DNA from: Peptococcus simiae
GTDB lineage: Bacteria; Bacillota; Peptococcia; Peptococcales; Peptococcaceae
Direction: 5' to 3'
Assembly (NCBI RefSeq): GCF_046097595.1
Contig: NZ_JBJUVG010000006.1
Span: 1 to 64,000 of the forward strand
DNA length: 64,000 nt
A model generated the notes under the pieces. It did no database searches, was not told the DNA's origin, and saw nothing but the letters and a program-made list of their open reading frames with translations. Made by a program: the position numbers and the translations under genes. How positions within the stretch are numbered: position 1 is the first letter of the stretch; each line of letters begins with the position of its first letter. Below, piece by piece: positions 44,568-53,277 of this stretch.

Positions 44568-44596
44568 ATAATACCCAATAAAAATAGATTGTGCAA
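44568..44596 (-). promoter_or_regulatory. rex operon promoter
   Basis: Minus strand TTGCAC, 17-base spacer, TATTAT. It would start the transcript only about 13 bases before the rex ATG. Confidence 0.65.
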
Positions 44597-44724
44597 TATT
44601 TCTCGACCTCTTTGTTGACTTTTTACCTTTAGCCGGCCGGTAGAGGGCTAACCAGCCAGGGCCGCAAAAACCGGGGCCTTACAGAGCATAGAGGAATTTT
44701 ATCCTATATAATAGGCTATCTTCC

Positions 44725-44753
44725 TTGTAAAGGTAACTTTTTACCGCTATAAT
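44725..44753 (+). promoter_or_regulatory. flavodiiron gene promoter
   Basis: TTGTAA, 17-base spacer, TATAAT, about 120 bases before the gene. The leader contains the stem GCGGTT...AACCGC (about 44764-44792). No clear Rex box was found. Confidence 0.65.
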
Positions 44754-44874
44754 TTAGGCGGTGGGCGGTTACCCTTGTTTAAAAAGGAACCGCTTGGGTA
44801 TATACGCTTAGGCAAAAGATGATACAACCAGCTAACTACCCGTTCAAGATTTCACGAAGAAAGGTAAGATATTG

Positions 44875-46059
44875 ATGAAAATAAAAGAGCATCTCTACTC
44901 CGTTGGGGTGCAAAACCCGACCCTGCGCGTTTTTGACATTATTATGGCCACCAAGTATGGGACGACCTATGGTTCCTATTTGGTGATGGGTGACGACAAG
45001 AAGGCCCTCATTGAAGGCTCTCACAGTGGTTTCGAAGAAATTTGGTTCAACAACATCGAAGAAGTCACCCCGCTGGATTCTATTGATTACCTGGTCATTA
45101 ACCATACAGAGCCGGACCACTCCTTTGCTGTAGCTGCCTTTTTAGAAAAAAATCCGAACGTAACCGTTATCGGTAGTGTGGCAGCCATCAATAACCTGAA
45201 GGCCATCACCAATAAGGACTTCCAGTCCCAGGTGGTCAAGGGTGAAGATAGCCTGGATTTAGGTGGCCGGTCCTTAGTTTTCAAAACCAGCCCCAACGTT
45301 CACTGGCCGGATACCATGATCACCTACTGCCCGGAACTGAAGGCCCTCTTCCCCTGCGACTTTTTAGGGGCCCACTTCTGTGAACCGACGGAGCGGCTGG
45401 AAACCTGCCGGAAGAAAGAACTCTATGACATTGAATTCGCCAACTACTACTGGAGCATTATGGGCCCCTTCCCGGCTGCTGTCCGGAATGCCCTGGCCTA
45501 TGTCGACAGTCTGGACGTTGATGTGGTTTGCCCCTCCCACGGGCCCACTTTCAGCGAACCCTACTTAACCGAAGCCAAGGACAAGTACCGCGAATGGAGT
45601 GCTGAACCCAAGGCGGACCGCAAAAAATCCGTATCCATTTTCTATGTATCCGCCTATGGCTTCACCCGCCAAATGAGCGACTACCTGGCTAAAAAGTTGG
45701 AAGAAAAGGGCCTGGATGTCTTCATTGCAGACATCATCAAGCACGATGAAGCCGCCCTCCTCCCCCACTTATCCGCCGATGCCCTCGTCTTCGGGTCTCC
45801 AACCATCAACCGGGCTGCCTTAAAGCCGGTATGGGACCTGATTTCTTCCATTGATGCAGTCAATGCCAAGGGCAAACCCTTTGCCACCATCGGGGACTAT
45901 GGCTGGACCGGGGAAGCCTGTGACCAATTAAATGACCGCTTAACCGGGATAAAGATGAAACAGGCCGGTGAAAGCGTCAAGCACCGCTTCACCCCGACAG
46001 ATGATACCTACAAAGAATTAGACCGCCTGGCAGATGACCTTGCCGCTGCCTTAGCTTAA
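44875..46059 (+). CDS. fprA: flavodiiron protein (oxygen or NO reductase)
   Basis: 394 residues. The beta-lactamase-like diiron domain (about 1-245) carries the ligands in NHTEPDHS (His, Glu, Asp, His), GAHFCEP and CPSHGP. The C-terminal flavodoxin domain (about 250-394) has FYVSAYGFTRQMS and SPTINRAALKP around FMN. Such enzymes reduce O2 to water or NO to N2O in anaerobes using rubredoxin or similar donors; the gene alone does not decide the substrate. Start ATG 44875 has AAAGG upstream. It diverges from the rex operon. Confidence 0.96.
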   Translation: MKIKEHLYSVGVQNPTLRVFDIIMATKYGTTYGSYLVMGDDKKALIEGSHSGFEEIWFNNIEEVTPLDSIDYLVINHTEPDHSFAVAAFLEKNPNVTVIGSVAAINNLKAITNKDFQSQVVKGEDSLDLGGRSLVFKTSPNVHWPDTMITYCPELKALFPCDFLGAHFCEPTERLETCRKKELYDIEFANYYWSIMGPFPAAVRNALAYVDSLDVDVVCPSHGPTFSEPYLTEAKDKYREWSAEPKADRKKSVSIFYVSAYGFTRQMSDYLAKKLEEKGLDVFIADIIKHDEAALLPHLSADALVFGSPTINRAALKPVWDLISSIDAVNAKGKPFATIGDYGWTGEACDQLNDRLTGIKMKQAGESVKHRFTPTDDTYKELDRLADDLAAALA

Positions 46060-46063
46060 TATA

Positions 46064-46098
46064 AAAAGCGCCTCATGCTCTCAGCAGGAGGCGCTTTT
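46064..46098 (+). terminator. flavodiiron gene terminator
   Basis: AAAAGCGCCTC, 13-base loop, GAGGCGCTTTT, 5 bases after the stop. Confidence 0.93.
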
Positions 46099-46135
46099 AT
46101 GTACAAAGATGTGTCAAAGAAAGGATGGCTGCAAA

Positions 46136-46678
46136 ATGCCTATCCAGGTATATTTTTTCAAGGTGAAGACCCCCCTGGGGGACCTCCCTGCCCTCGCCTC
46201 CGACCGGGTGATTTACTACCTGGGCTATCGGGTGGAAGATGCCCGGACCTTTGCAAGCCGCCATCATCTAGCCCTGCAACCGGGTGAAGGGCCCCTGGCC
46301 GCCCCGCTCAGCCGGGCACTGGCGGCTTATTTTACCGGCCAGACAAAAGACTTTTCCCTCCCTATTCAGGCCTTAGGCACCCCCTTTCAGCGCCTGGTCT
46401 GGCAGGCCCTAAGGGAAATTCCCTATGGGCAGACAGCCAGCTACCAGGCCATTGCCCGGGCCATCGGCCGGCCCCAAGCCTGCCGGGCTATTGGCGGGGC
46501 CAACCACCACAACCCCCTGTCTATTATCATCCCCTGTCACCGGGTTATCCGGGCAGATGGAAGTCTGGGCGGGTACGGTGGCGGCCTGGCGCAAAAAAAA
46601 TATTTACTGGACTTGGAGCAGGCCGGGCTGGAGGGGTCTCTTGCAAAGCCCTCTGAAAAAGGGTATGATAAAGCCTAA
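46136..46678 (+). CDS. ogt: methylated-DNA-protein cysteine methyltransferase
   Basis: 180 residues from ATG 46136, after AAAGGATGG. Repairs O6-methylguanine by moving the methyl group to its own Cys. The active PCHRVIRADG has Cys about residue 142, preceded by GTPFQRLVWQALREIPYGQT and the helix-turn-helix QACRAIGGANHHNPL. It sits 28 bases before tyrS. Confidence 0.95.
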   Translation: MPIQVYFFKVKTPLGDLPALASDRVIYYLGYRVEDARTFASRHHLALQPGEGPLAAPLSRALAAYFTGQTKDFSLPIQALGTPFQRLVWQALREIPYGQTASYQAIARAIGRPQACRAIGGANHHNPLSIIIPCHRVIRADGSLGGYGGGLAQKKYLLDLEQAGLEGSLAKPSEKGYDKA

Positions 46679-46706
46679 TCACCATCAAACGACATAGGAG
46701 GAAAAT

Positions 46707-47945
46707 ATGGACAAAAGAAATGCATATGATGTATTGCAGGAGCGCGGTTACATTGCGCAAGCCACCCATCCCGTCGAGCTGCGCGAGCTATTTGATAAAG
46801 AGCGGGTGACTTATTATTGTGGCTTCGATCCGACGGCGTCCAGCCTTCATGTCGGCCACTTTATTATGTTTATGGTTATGCGCCACTTGCAGCTCTTGGG
46901 CCACCGGCCCATTGTTCTCCTCGGGGGCGGCACCGGTATGGTTGGGGACCCCTCCGGCCGGAGCGATATGCGCCGGGTCATGACCATTGAGGAAATTGAC
47001 CAAAACTGCGCCAATTTCAAGAAACAAGCGGAAAAGTTCATCGACTTTGACGGTGACAAGGGCCTCTGCCTCAACAACGCCCACTGGCTCCGCGAATTAA
47101 ACTATATTGAATTCCTGCGGGATGTTGGCTACCACTTTTCCATTAACCGGATGCTCTCCGCCGAATGTTACAAGACCCGGCTGGAAGAAGGGCTTACCTT
47201 CACCGAATTAAACTACATGGTCATGCAGAGCTATGACTTTTTACACCAATTCCGCACCTATGGCTGCCGGCTCCAGCTTGGCGGCAATGACCAATGGTCC
47301 AATATCATCGGTGGGGTTGAATTGGTCCGCCGGTCTGAAGGGGAAAGCGTCTACGGGCTCACCATGAACCTCTTGACCAAAAGTGATGGCACCAAGATGG
47401 GTAAAACCGCCGGCGGCGCTGTCTGGCTGGACCGGGATAAAATGTCCCCCTATGACTTTTACCAGTATTGGCGGAATGTCGATGATGCCGATGTCAACAA
47501 GTGCTTCCGGCTCCTGACCTTCCTGCCCATTGAAGAGATCGACCAAATCACCGCCGTTGAAGGGGCAGAGATGAATGCTGCCAAAGACCGCCTGGCCTAT
47601 GAGATCACCAAGCTGGTCCACAGCGAAGCCGATGCTCAAGAGGCTCAGACCGCTGCCAAGGCCCTCTTTGCAGGTGGCGCCCAGGCCGGTGCCCTGCCGG
47701 AAACAAAAATGGCCCGGTCAGCCTTTGTAGAAGGCTACGGGCTCTTACAGTTATTAAAGGATACCGACCTTGTTGATTCTGTCAGCCAGGGCCGACGTCT
47801 GGTCGACCAGGGGGGTATTAGCCTCCAAGACGAAAAAGTCACCGATAGCAAGTACCAGGTGACGGAAAATGATTTTGATGCTGATGGCCGCCTGAAAATC
47901 CGAAAAGGGAAAAAGACCTACCACCTGATTCAGTTGGAAGACTAA
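46707..47945 (+). CDS. tyrS: tyrosyl-tRNA synthetase
   Basis: 412 residues, class I. FDPTASSLHVGH (about 41-52) is the HIGH-type motif, and TKSDGTKMGKTAGG (about 227-240) the KMSKS loop with the KMGKT variant. The C-terminal S4 RNA-binding domain covers about 345-412. AGGAGG lies 6 bases before the ATG. The upstream 28 bases leave no room for a T-box, so this copy may be expressed from the ogt promoter region; tyrS in Firmicutes is usually T-box controlled. Confidence 0.97.
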   Translation: MDKRNAYDVLQERGYIAQATHPVELRELFDKERVTYYCGFDPTASSLHVGHFIMFMVMRHLQLLGHRPIVLLGGGTGMVGDPSGRSDMRRVMTIEEIDQNCANFKKQAEKFIDFDGDKGLCLNNAHWLRELNYIEFLRDVGYHFSINRMLSAECYKTRLEEGLTFTELNYMVMQSYDFLHQFRTYGCRLQLGGNDQWSNIIGGVELVRRSEGESVYGLTMNLLTKSDGTKMGKTAGGAVWLDRDKMSPYDFYQYWRNVDDADVNKCFRLLTFLPIEEIDQITAVEGAEMNAAKDRLAYEITKLVHSEADAQEAQTAAKALFAGGAQAGALPETKMARSAFVEGYGLLQLLKDTDLVDSVSQGRRLVDQGGISLQDEKVTDSKYQVTENDFDADGRLKIRKGKKTYHLIQLED

Positions 47946-47951
47946 ATCGCC

Positions 47952-47991
47952 CCGGCGCTCCGGTTTGATATGCCGGAGGGCCGGTTTTTTT
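47952..47991 (+). terminator. tyrS terminator
   Basis: CCGGCGCTCCGG, 9-base loop, CCGGAGGGCCGG with one mismatch, then TTTTTTT. Confidence 0.9.
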
Positions 47992-48009
47992 GCCTAGAAA
48001 GCCGGGGCC

Positions 48010-48747
48010 CTAGATGACAAAACCACCGGCTACAGTGATGACCTGCCCCGTCATATAGGCGGCCTCATCTGAGAGTAAGAAGCGGGCATACTTGGCAATT
48101 TCATCGGCAGTGGCCGGTCGGCCGAAGGGGATTTCCGCCAGGGTAAAGGCCTGGTCGTCCGGGCTCAAGTGGTCAAACATGGCTGTAGCCACCACCCCGG
48201 GCGCCAGGGCATTGACCCGGATTTGGCTCGGGGCCAGCTCCTGGGCCAGGGCCTTGGTAAAGGCGTCTACGGCCCCCTTGGAGGTCGAATAGGCCACCTC
48301 ACAGGCTGCCCCCCGGGCCCCCCAAATAGAGGAAATATTTAAGATGCTCCCATGCTTGGCCTGGATCAGCTGGGGCAGGGCCGCCCGGGCCATGAGAAAG
48401 CTGCCGGTTACATTGGTCGCCAGGATATCTTCCCAATGGGCCATGTCCAGGTCCTGGAGCAGGCCATAGTGGTCGATGCCGGCTGCATTGACCAGGGCCT
48501 CTAGGGGCTCGTGGGCCAGGACCTCATCAATGACCTGAAAGAGCCGGTCCACGGATGCCTCCTGGCGGACATCGACTTGAATGGGGATGACCTGGTCCGG
48601 AAACGCTGCGGCCAGGGCCTGGGCCTTGGCCAGGTTTTGCCGGTAACCGGCAAAGACCTGCCAGCCTGCCTGGGCCAAGTCACGAACAATGGCCGCTCCA
48701 ATGCCACCGGTGGCCCCACTGACTACCACTGATTTTTTATTCTGCAT
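48010..48747 (-). CDS. short-chain dehydrogenase/reductase (FabG-like)
   Basis: 245 residues from ATG 48747, preceded by GGGAGG. The nucleotide-binding SGATGGIGAAIVRDLAQAG is near 9-27, NAAGID near 87, the catalytic Ser in ISSIWG, and YSTSKGAVDAF gives the catalytic Tyr and Lys. It is FabG-like, but no fatty acid genes are adjacent; the family also includes many alcohol and sugar dehydrogenases, so the substrate is open. Divergent from hslO with 62 bases between. Confidence 0.9.
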   Translation of the reverse strand: MQNKKSVVVSGATGGIGAAIVRDLAQAGWQVFAGYRQNLAKAQALAAAFPDQVIPIQVDVRQEASVDRLFQVIDEVLAHEPLEALVNAAGIDHYGLLQDLDMAHWEDILATNVTGSFLMARAALPQLIQAKHGSILNISSIWGARGAACEVAYSTSKGAVDAFTKALAQELAPSQIRVNALAPGVVATAMFDHLSPDDQAFTLAEIPFGRPATADEIAKYARFLLSDEAAYMTGQVITVAGGFVI

Positions 48748-48809
48748 ACAACCTCCCGATTTAAACCTACCGCCAGGCCAGGCCTGCGGTTTATGAAAGG
48801 ATTGGAATA

Positions 48810-49715
48810 ATGACTCCACAACAGGACTACCAGCTCCGGATCACCGCTGCCGACGGCCAACTCCGGGCCTTTATTGCCACGAGCCGGCATACCGTCAACC
48901 AGGCCGCCCGGATCCATCAAACCAGCCCGGTCATGAGTGCCGCCCTGGGCCGACTCATGACGGCTACCGTCATGATGGGAACCATGCTCAAGGATGACAA
49001 GGACATGATTACGGCCAGCATCCGGGCCGATGGGCCGGCCGGTGGCCTCATTGCCACCGCTGACCGTCATGGCCATGTCAAGGGGTACGTTGGCAACCCC
49101 CAGGCCGATATGCCCAAACGGCCGGATGGTAAGCTCAATGTCGGCGGCATCATCGGCCAGGGGCGCCTGACGGTCAGCAAGGACATGGGTGCCGGTGAAC
49201 CCTACAACAGCACCGTGGCCTTGCGCAGCGGGGAAATCGCCGAAGACTTCACCTACTACTTCGCCCAGTCGGAACAAATCCCTTCCGCTGTCGCCCTGGG
49301 GGTCCTGGTCGATGTAGACTACAGTATCCGCCAATCCGGCGGCCTCATCATCCAGCTCCTGCCCAATGCCTCTGAGGCCACCATCAGCTACCTGGAAGAC
49401 CAGCTCCAGGCCCTAGGGGCTATGACAGATGCCCTGGAAGCAGGCAATACACCGGAAGATATTGCTGACCAGCTTTTCGGCCAAGTCGGCTACCAGATTT
49501 TAGACAAGACCCCCTTGAGCTGGGTCTGCCATTGCAGCCGGGACAAAACGGAAAAAGCCCTGATTTCCTTAGGGCCTAAAGACTTAGAAGAAATTCTCGT
49601 CGAAGATGGCAAGGCCGATGTCAAATGCCACTTCTGCACCGAAAGCTATCATTTTTCAGCTGAGGACTTACAGGCCCTCATCCAGCGCCTGGAAACCCCT
49701 AGCGACCAAGCGTAA
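48810..49715 (+). CDS. hslO: redox-regulated chaperone Hsp33
   Basis: 301 residues. Holds unfolded proteins after oxidative stress. N-terminal domain with LRAFIATSRHTVNQAARIH and the GYVGNPQADMP loop. The C-terminal zinc switch is CHCSRDKTEKAL and CHFCTESYHF, the CxC and CxxC pairs that form disulfides on oxidation. AAAGGA lies before the ATG. With the flavodiiron protein it suggests protection against oxygen. Confidence 0.97.
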   Translation: MTPQQDYQLRITAADGQLRAFIATSRHTVNQAARIHQTSPVMSAALGRLMTATVMMGTMLKDDKDMITASIRADGPAGGLIATADRHGHVKGYVGNPQADMPKRPDGKLNVGGIIGQGRLTVSKDMGAGEPYNSTVALRSGEIAEDFTYYFAQSEQIPSAVALGVLVDVDYSIRQSGGLIIQLLPNASEATISYLEDQLQALGAMTDALEAGNTPEDIADQLFGQVGYQILDKTPLSWVCHCSRDKTEKALISLGPKDLEEILVEDGKADVKCHFCTESYHFSAEDLQALIQRLETPSDQA

Positions 49716-49729
49716 AAAAACAAAAAGCC

Positions 49730-49765
49730 AACGCCACCAACCGAACCGGTTAGTGGCGTTTTTTT
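49730..49765. terminator. terminator shared by hslO and recN
   Basis: AACGCCAC, 15-base loop, GTGGCGTT then TTTTT. The recN stop codon lies in the loop, so the hairpin overlaps the recN end while terminating hslO on the plus strand. Confidence 0.88.
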
Positions 49766-51411
49766 GCGGCCGCCCGCATTTCGCTGGCATGTGCCAGTTG
49801 CCAGTCGGCCTGCCCACCGAGCATCCGGGCGATTTCTTCCACCGTCTCCCCCTCGCTGAGGGTGTGGACGGTGGTATGGGTACTGGTCCCATCCGTATGC
49901 TTTTCAATGAGGTGGTGGCCGTCTGCATAGGCGGCAATCGCCGGGGCATGGGTGACGCAAATGACTTGGGCCTGCCGGGAAACCGTTGCTAATTTTTTAG
50001 CCACTTCGGCCAGGGTCAGGCCGCCGATACCTGTATCAATCTCGTCAAAAATCAGGGTCTCTGTATCCTCCTGACTGGTCAAGAGGGTCTTAAAGGCCAG
50101 CATAAGCCGGCTCATTTCCCCACCGGATGCGGTTTCGTGCAGGGGAAGGGCTGGCGAGCCCGGATTGGCCTGGAGCATAAATAAAACCTGGTCCGTACCG
50201 CTGCTGCCGGCCCGCCCCTGACTGAAGGCCACTTCAAAGCGGGCATGGGGCATGGCCAGGTCTGCCAGCTCCTTTTCCAGGTGGTCTTTCAAAAGCCCGG
50301 CCACCTGGTGGCGACTCTCGCTCAGGGCCTTAGCCAACTGGATGTAGTGGCTCCGGGCCGCGGCATAAGCTGCCTGCAGGTCTTCAAAATCGGCTTCATC
50401 GTCGGCTTCCCGGTCCAGCAGGGCCTCCCAGGCCTTCATCTGATTGATGAGGTCATCGGGATCCAGGCCATACTGCTGGCGTAAGCGGTAGTAGGTGGCC
50501 AGGCGGTCGGATAGGGCTTCAAGCTCTGCCGGCGACCCCCCCCGGCTGATTTCATCAGCCACTGTTTGGGCCCCTTCTCGAACAGAAATCAGGGCACTCT
50601 TCAGGTCTTTAACCGTCTCGACTAGCCCGGTATCCAACCGGGCTGCCTCTGTCAACCGGTCCAAGGCCAGCGTTAAGAGAGACTGGGCACTGGTATCATC
50701 GCCGTAGAGCATGGCATAGGCCTCCTCCAGGACGGTCTGGATTTCCATCCGCTTGGCCAATTGCCCATGCCTGGCGCTAACCTCTGCTTCTTCCCCGACC
50801 TTCAGTTTCAGAGGCCGGAGGTCTTCCAGGTTTTCCCTGGCCTGCTGGCGGGCCTTTTCGTCGGCCTCCCGGTCCTTCATGGCTTTTTTTAAGTTCCGGG
50901 CTGCCTGACGGGTCCCCTGATGGGCCCTGGCCACGTCTGCCAGGAGGGCCTGGTGGGCCTGGTCCCCCAGGGAATCCAACAGGATCAACTGGTGGTCCGG
51001 GGCCAACCAATAGAGGTAGTCATGCTGACCGTAGATACTCACCAGACCATGGGCCAGGGCCCGGTACTGGGTCAGGGTGACCTGCCGGCCATTGATTCGG
51101 CAGGTATTATGGCCATTTTGCCGGACCTCCCGGGAAAGGATCAGGGGGCTTGTGGTAAAGCCCTGGTCTTCCGCCAAGGCTGCTGTCCGGCTCTCCGGCT
51201 GAACAGAGAAAACCCCTTCAACCAGGGCACTGTCACAGCCATAGCGAATATCCCGCAAGTTTGCCCTTTCCCCTAAAAGAAGGCCCATGGCATCTACAAC
51301 AATAGACTTCCCTGCCCCGGTTTCACCGGTGAGCACATTCAGCCCATGATCAAAGGTCAACTGTAGCTCTTTTAATAAGGCAAAGTTCTGTACGGTCAAC
51401 TCCTCCAGCAT
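49750..51411 (-). CDS. recN: DNA repair protein RecN
   Basis: 553 residues, SMC-like ATPase used early in double-strand break repair. Walker A GETGAGKSIVVDAMG is near 31-45, a coiled coil of about 300 residues follows, then SGGEMSRLMLAFK signature and Walker B LIFDEIDTGIGG. Two adjacent ATGs (51414, 51411) follow AAAGGAGG; the second has better spacing. Last gene of the asp23-recN operon. Confidence 0.97.
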   Translation of the reverse strand: MLEELTVQNFALLKELQLTFDHGLNVLTGETGAGKSIVVDAMGLLLGERANLRDIRYGCDSALVEGVFSVQPESRTAALAEDQGFTTSPLILSREVRQNGHNTCRINGRQVTLTQYRALAHGLVSIYGQHDYLYWLAPDHQLILLDSLGDQAHQALLADVARAHQGTRQAARNLKKAMKDREADEKARQQARENLEDLRPLKLKVGEEAEVSARHGQLAKRMEIQTVLEEAYAMLYGDDTSAQSLLTLALDRLTEAARLDTGLVETVKDLKSALISVREGAQTVADEISRGGSPAELEALSDRLATYYRLRQQYGLDPDDLINQMKAWEALLDREADDEADFEDLQAAYAAARSHYIQLAKALSESRHQVAGLLKDHLEKELADLAMPHARFEVAFSQGRAGSSGTDQVLFMLQANPGSPALPLHETASGGEMSRLMLAFKTLLTSQEDTETLIFDEIDTGIGGLTLAEVAKKLATVSRQAQVICVTHAPAIAAYADGHHLIEKHTDGTSTHTTVHTLSEGETVEEIARMLGGQADWQLAHASEMRAAAKKRH

Positions 51412-51436
51412 CATAGGCCTCCTTTCAGTCATTCAC

Positions 51437-51883
51437 TTAATTATTAATATAGTGCTCGATATAGCCAATAACGACGGGCACCGCCTCTTTCGGCTTGCAA
51501 ATAAGCATAATGGTATCGTCACCGGCGATGGTCCCGATGACCTCGGGCCAGCCCAGCCGGTCAATAAAATAGGCAATGGTATTGGCATTGCCTGGTGGAG
51601 TGTTGATAATCACCAGGTTCTCGCTGCTGTCGTAAGACAAGACAAATTCCCGGAAGAGCATCCGCAACTTGGATTCCCCGGGGACACTGTCCTGAGACCG
51701 GCCATACTTGTACTGGTCCCCGCCAATGGGGACCTTGACCAGTTGCAGTTCCTTAATATCCCGGGAGACGGTGGCCTGGGTAATTTGGTAGCCTTCCTCC
51801 CGGAGGAGTTCGGCCAGCTCTTTTTGGGTGGAAATTTGCTTTTCCAGGACTAATTCTAAGATCCGCCGCTGCCTTTTATTCAT
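51437..51883 (-). CDS. argR: arginine repressor ArgR/AhrC
   Basis: 148 residues. The N-terminal winged helix (NKRQRRILELVLEKQISTQKEL, ITQATVSRDIKELQLVKV) binds ARG boxes. The C-terminal hexamer domain has NTPPGNANTIAYFID and GTIAGDDTIMLIC, where arginine binds. It controls arginine synthesis and breakdown. The overlap with nadK is 8 bases (ATG..TAA). GGAGGT lies 12 bases before the start, slightly far. Confidence 0.96.
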   Translation of the reverse strand: MNKRQRRILELVLEKQISTQKELAELLREEGYQITQATVSRDIKELQLVKVPIGGDQYKYGRSQDSVPGESKLRMLFREFVLSYDSSENLVIINTPPGNANTIAYFIDRLGWPEVIGTIAGDDTIMLICKPKEAVPVVIGYIEHYINN

Positions 51884-52760
51884 ACTGGTCTCTAGACCTC
51901 CGTTCACTGGTATTCAACATCTTTGTATGTACGGCTTGGAAGAAGGGGTGCTCGCGCAGGTGGACCAACTGGACTGTTCCCGGGGCCCGCTCGACATGGA
52001 GATGGTCGCCCAATTCCATGAGCATGGGGTTAACCCCATCGGCCACTAGGTAGGCCCCGGACCGCCCCCGGCCCAGGAAGATATCAATGGATTCATCGGC
52101 AGGGATAATGATAGACCGAACCCCCATCAGGTGGGCACAAATAGGGTTCACAATTAAGCAGTCTGTCCCTGGGTAAATCAGGGGGCCGCCTGCAGAAAAG
52201 GAATAGCCCGTTGACCCTGTGGGCGTGGCAACGATTAGCCCATCTCCCCGGTAGTGGTCCACCATGGCATCGCCCATGTAGACATCCAGGGCAATGGTAT
52301 TGTCCAGGGGGTTCCGGTTGATAACGACGTCATTGAGACCGGTGATTTCCGCCAGGATTTCCCCCTCCCGGATAAGGGTGGCCGCAATCTTCATCCGGTG
52401 CTCAATAGAAAAGTCGCCGGCCAGAATCCGGTCCAACATAGGGAAGAAGTCTTCCACTTCCAGCTCGGATAAAAAGCCCAGGTGGCCCTTATTGATCCCC
52501 AACATGGGGATAGGGGCCCCGTCCAGGTCTGTCGCTGCCCTCAAAAAGGTCCCATCCCCACCGATAACCAGCATGAGTTCAATGGTTTTCAGTAAGCTAC
52601 GGCGGGATAAAAGCTCCAGGTCCGGATTGGCAAAGGCACTGTCCGTGGTCGCATACACCCGGACATTCCGCCGGACCAATTCAGCTATGATCTCATCGCA
52701 AAGGTCTTCTACGCCTTCCCGTTCAAAATTGGCATATAAGCCCACATTTGTAATACTCAA
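51876..52760 (-). CDS. nadK: NAD kinase
   Basis: 294 residues. Makes NADP from NAD and ATP or polyphosphate. LMLVIGGDGTFLRA holds the catalytic GGDGT (near 69). The NE-type motif is GLNDVVINRN, and the C-terminal TPTGSTGYSFSAGGPLIYP is the substrate-site loop. It follows the nuclease-like membrane gene by 10 bases and links the nearby NAD pathway genes with NADP supply. Confidence 0.97.
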   Translation of the reverse strand: MSITNVGLYANFEREGVEDLCDEIIAELVRRNVRVYATTDSAFANPDLELLSRRSLLKTIELMLVIGGDGTFLRAATDLDGAPIPMLGINKGHLGFLSELEVEDFFPMLDRILAGDFSIEHRMKIAATLIREGEILAEITGLNDVVINRNPLDNTIALDVYMGDAMVDHYRGDGLIVATPTGSTGYSFSAGGPLIYPGTDCLIVNPICAHLMGVRSIIIPADESIDIFLGRGRSGAYLVADGVNPMLMELGDHLHVERAPGTVQLVHLREHPFFQAVHTKMLNTSERRSRDQYE

Positions 52761-52770
52761 AGCCCATCAC

Positions 52771-53277
52771 CTACCTTATGATTAACTGTATCGCCAAGGC
52801 CACGATGACCCCTAAAAGGCTGCCGGCAAGCCAGGGAATGAAGCTTCTCGCTTGGCCTTCAAAATCAACACGCCGAATCTTCTTTTTCTCCATGTCTACA
52901 AAGAGAATGCCATGGGGACGAAAAACGGCCTTGTATTCTAGTAATTGCCGGCGGACCGCTGCCAGCTGGGGGTTGGCCTGGCGGCCGCTTTTCACTTCGA
53001 CAACATAATGGTGCCAGCCCTTGCCCACCCAGTAGTCGGCATGAACCACCTGTTCCTTCCGTTGGCCGTCAATATAATAGGCCACATGGCCCTTCTTTTG
53101 CCGGGAAAGGATCCGGTAACCGGCCTCTTTGAGGAGCTTTTCTGCCTGGATTTCCTTCTTTTTTCCCCGGGCCCGTCGGCGTTTGCCTTGAAAACGCTGC
53201 CAGGCCCGGTAGCCGAGGATAAAGACCCCGAGGCTGCAGAGGAGGGCCAGAAGGACCCAGTCCATTTCGGTCATCAT
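52771..53277 (-). CDS. membrane-anchored PD-(D/E)XK-like nuclease-fold protein
   Basis: 168 residues with two membrane helices (about 6-24 and 147-166) around a cytoplasmic domain. That domain has EIQAEKLLKEAGYRI, HVAYYIDGQRKEQVVHADYWV and HHYVVEVKSG; the last Glu-x-Lys with the upstream Asp is the PD-(D/E)XK arrangement of restriction and Holliday-junction-type nucleases. A final AVRRQLLEYK helix fits the fold. No family name could be given. It overlaps tlyA by 4 bases in the repair-rich recN operon. Confidence 0.78.
   Translation of the reverse strand: MMTEMDWVLLALLCSLGVFILGYRAWQRFQGKRRRARGKKKEIQAEKLLKEAGYRILSRQKKGHVAYYIDGQRKEQVVHADYWVGKGWHHYVVEVKSGRQANPQLAAVRRQLLEYKAVFRPHGILFVDMEKKKIRRVDFEGQARSFIPWLAGSLLGVIVALAIQLIIR

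Noticed and set aside
44549..44874. Rex operator between rex and the flavodiiron gene
   Set aside because: No TTGTGAA/TTCACAA-type palindrome found.
46679..46706. T-box upstream of tyrS
   Set aside because: Only 28 bases separate ogt and tyrS.
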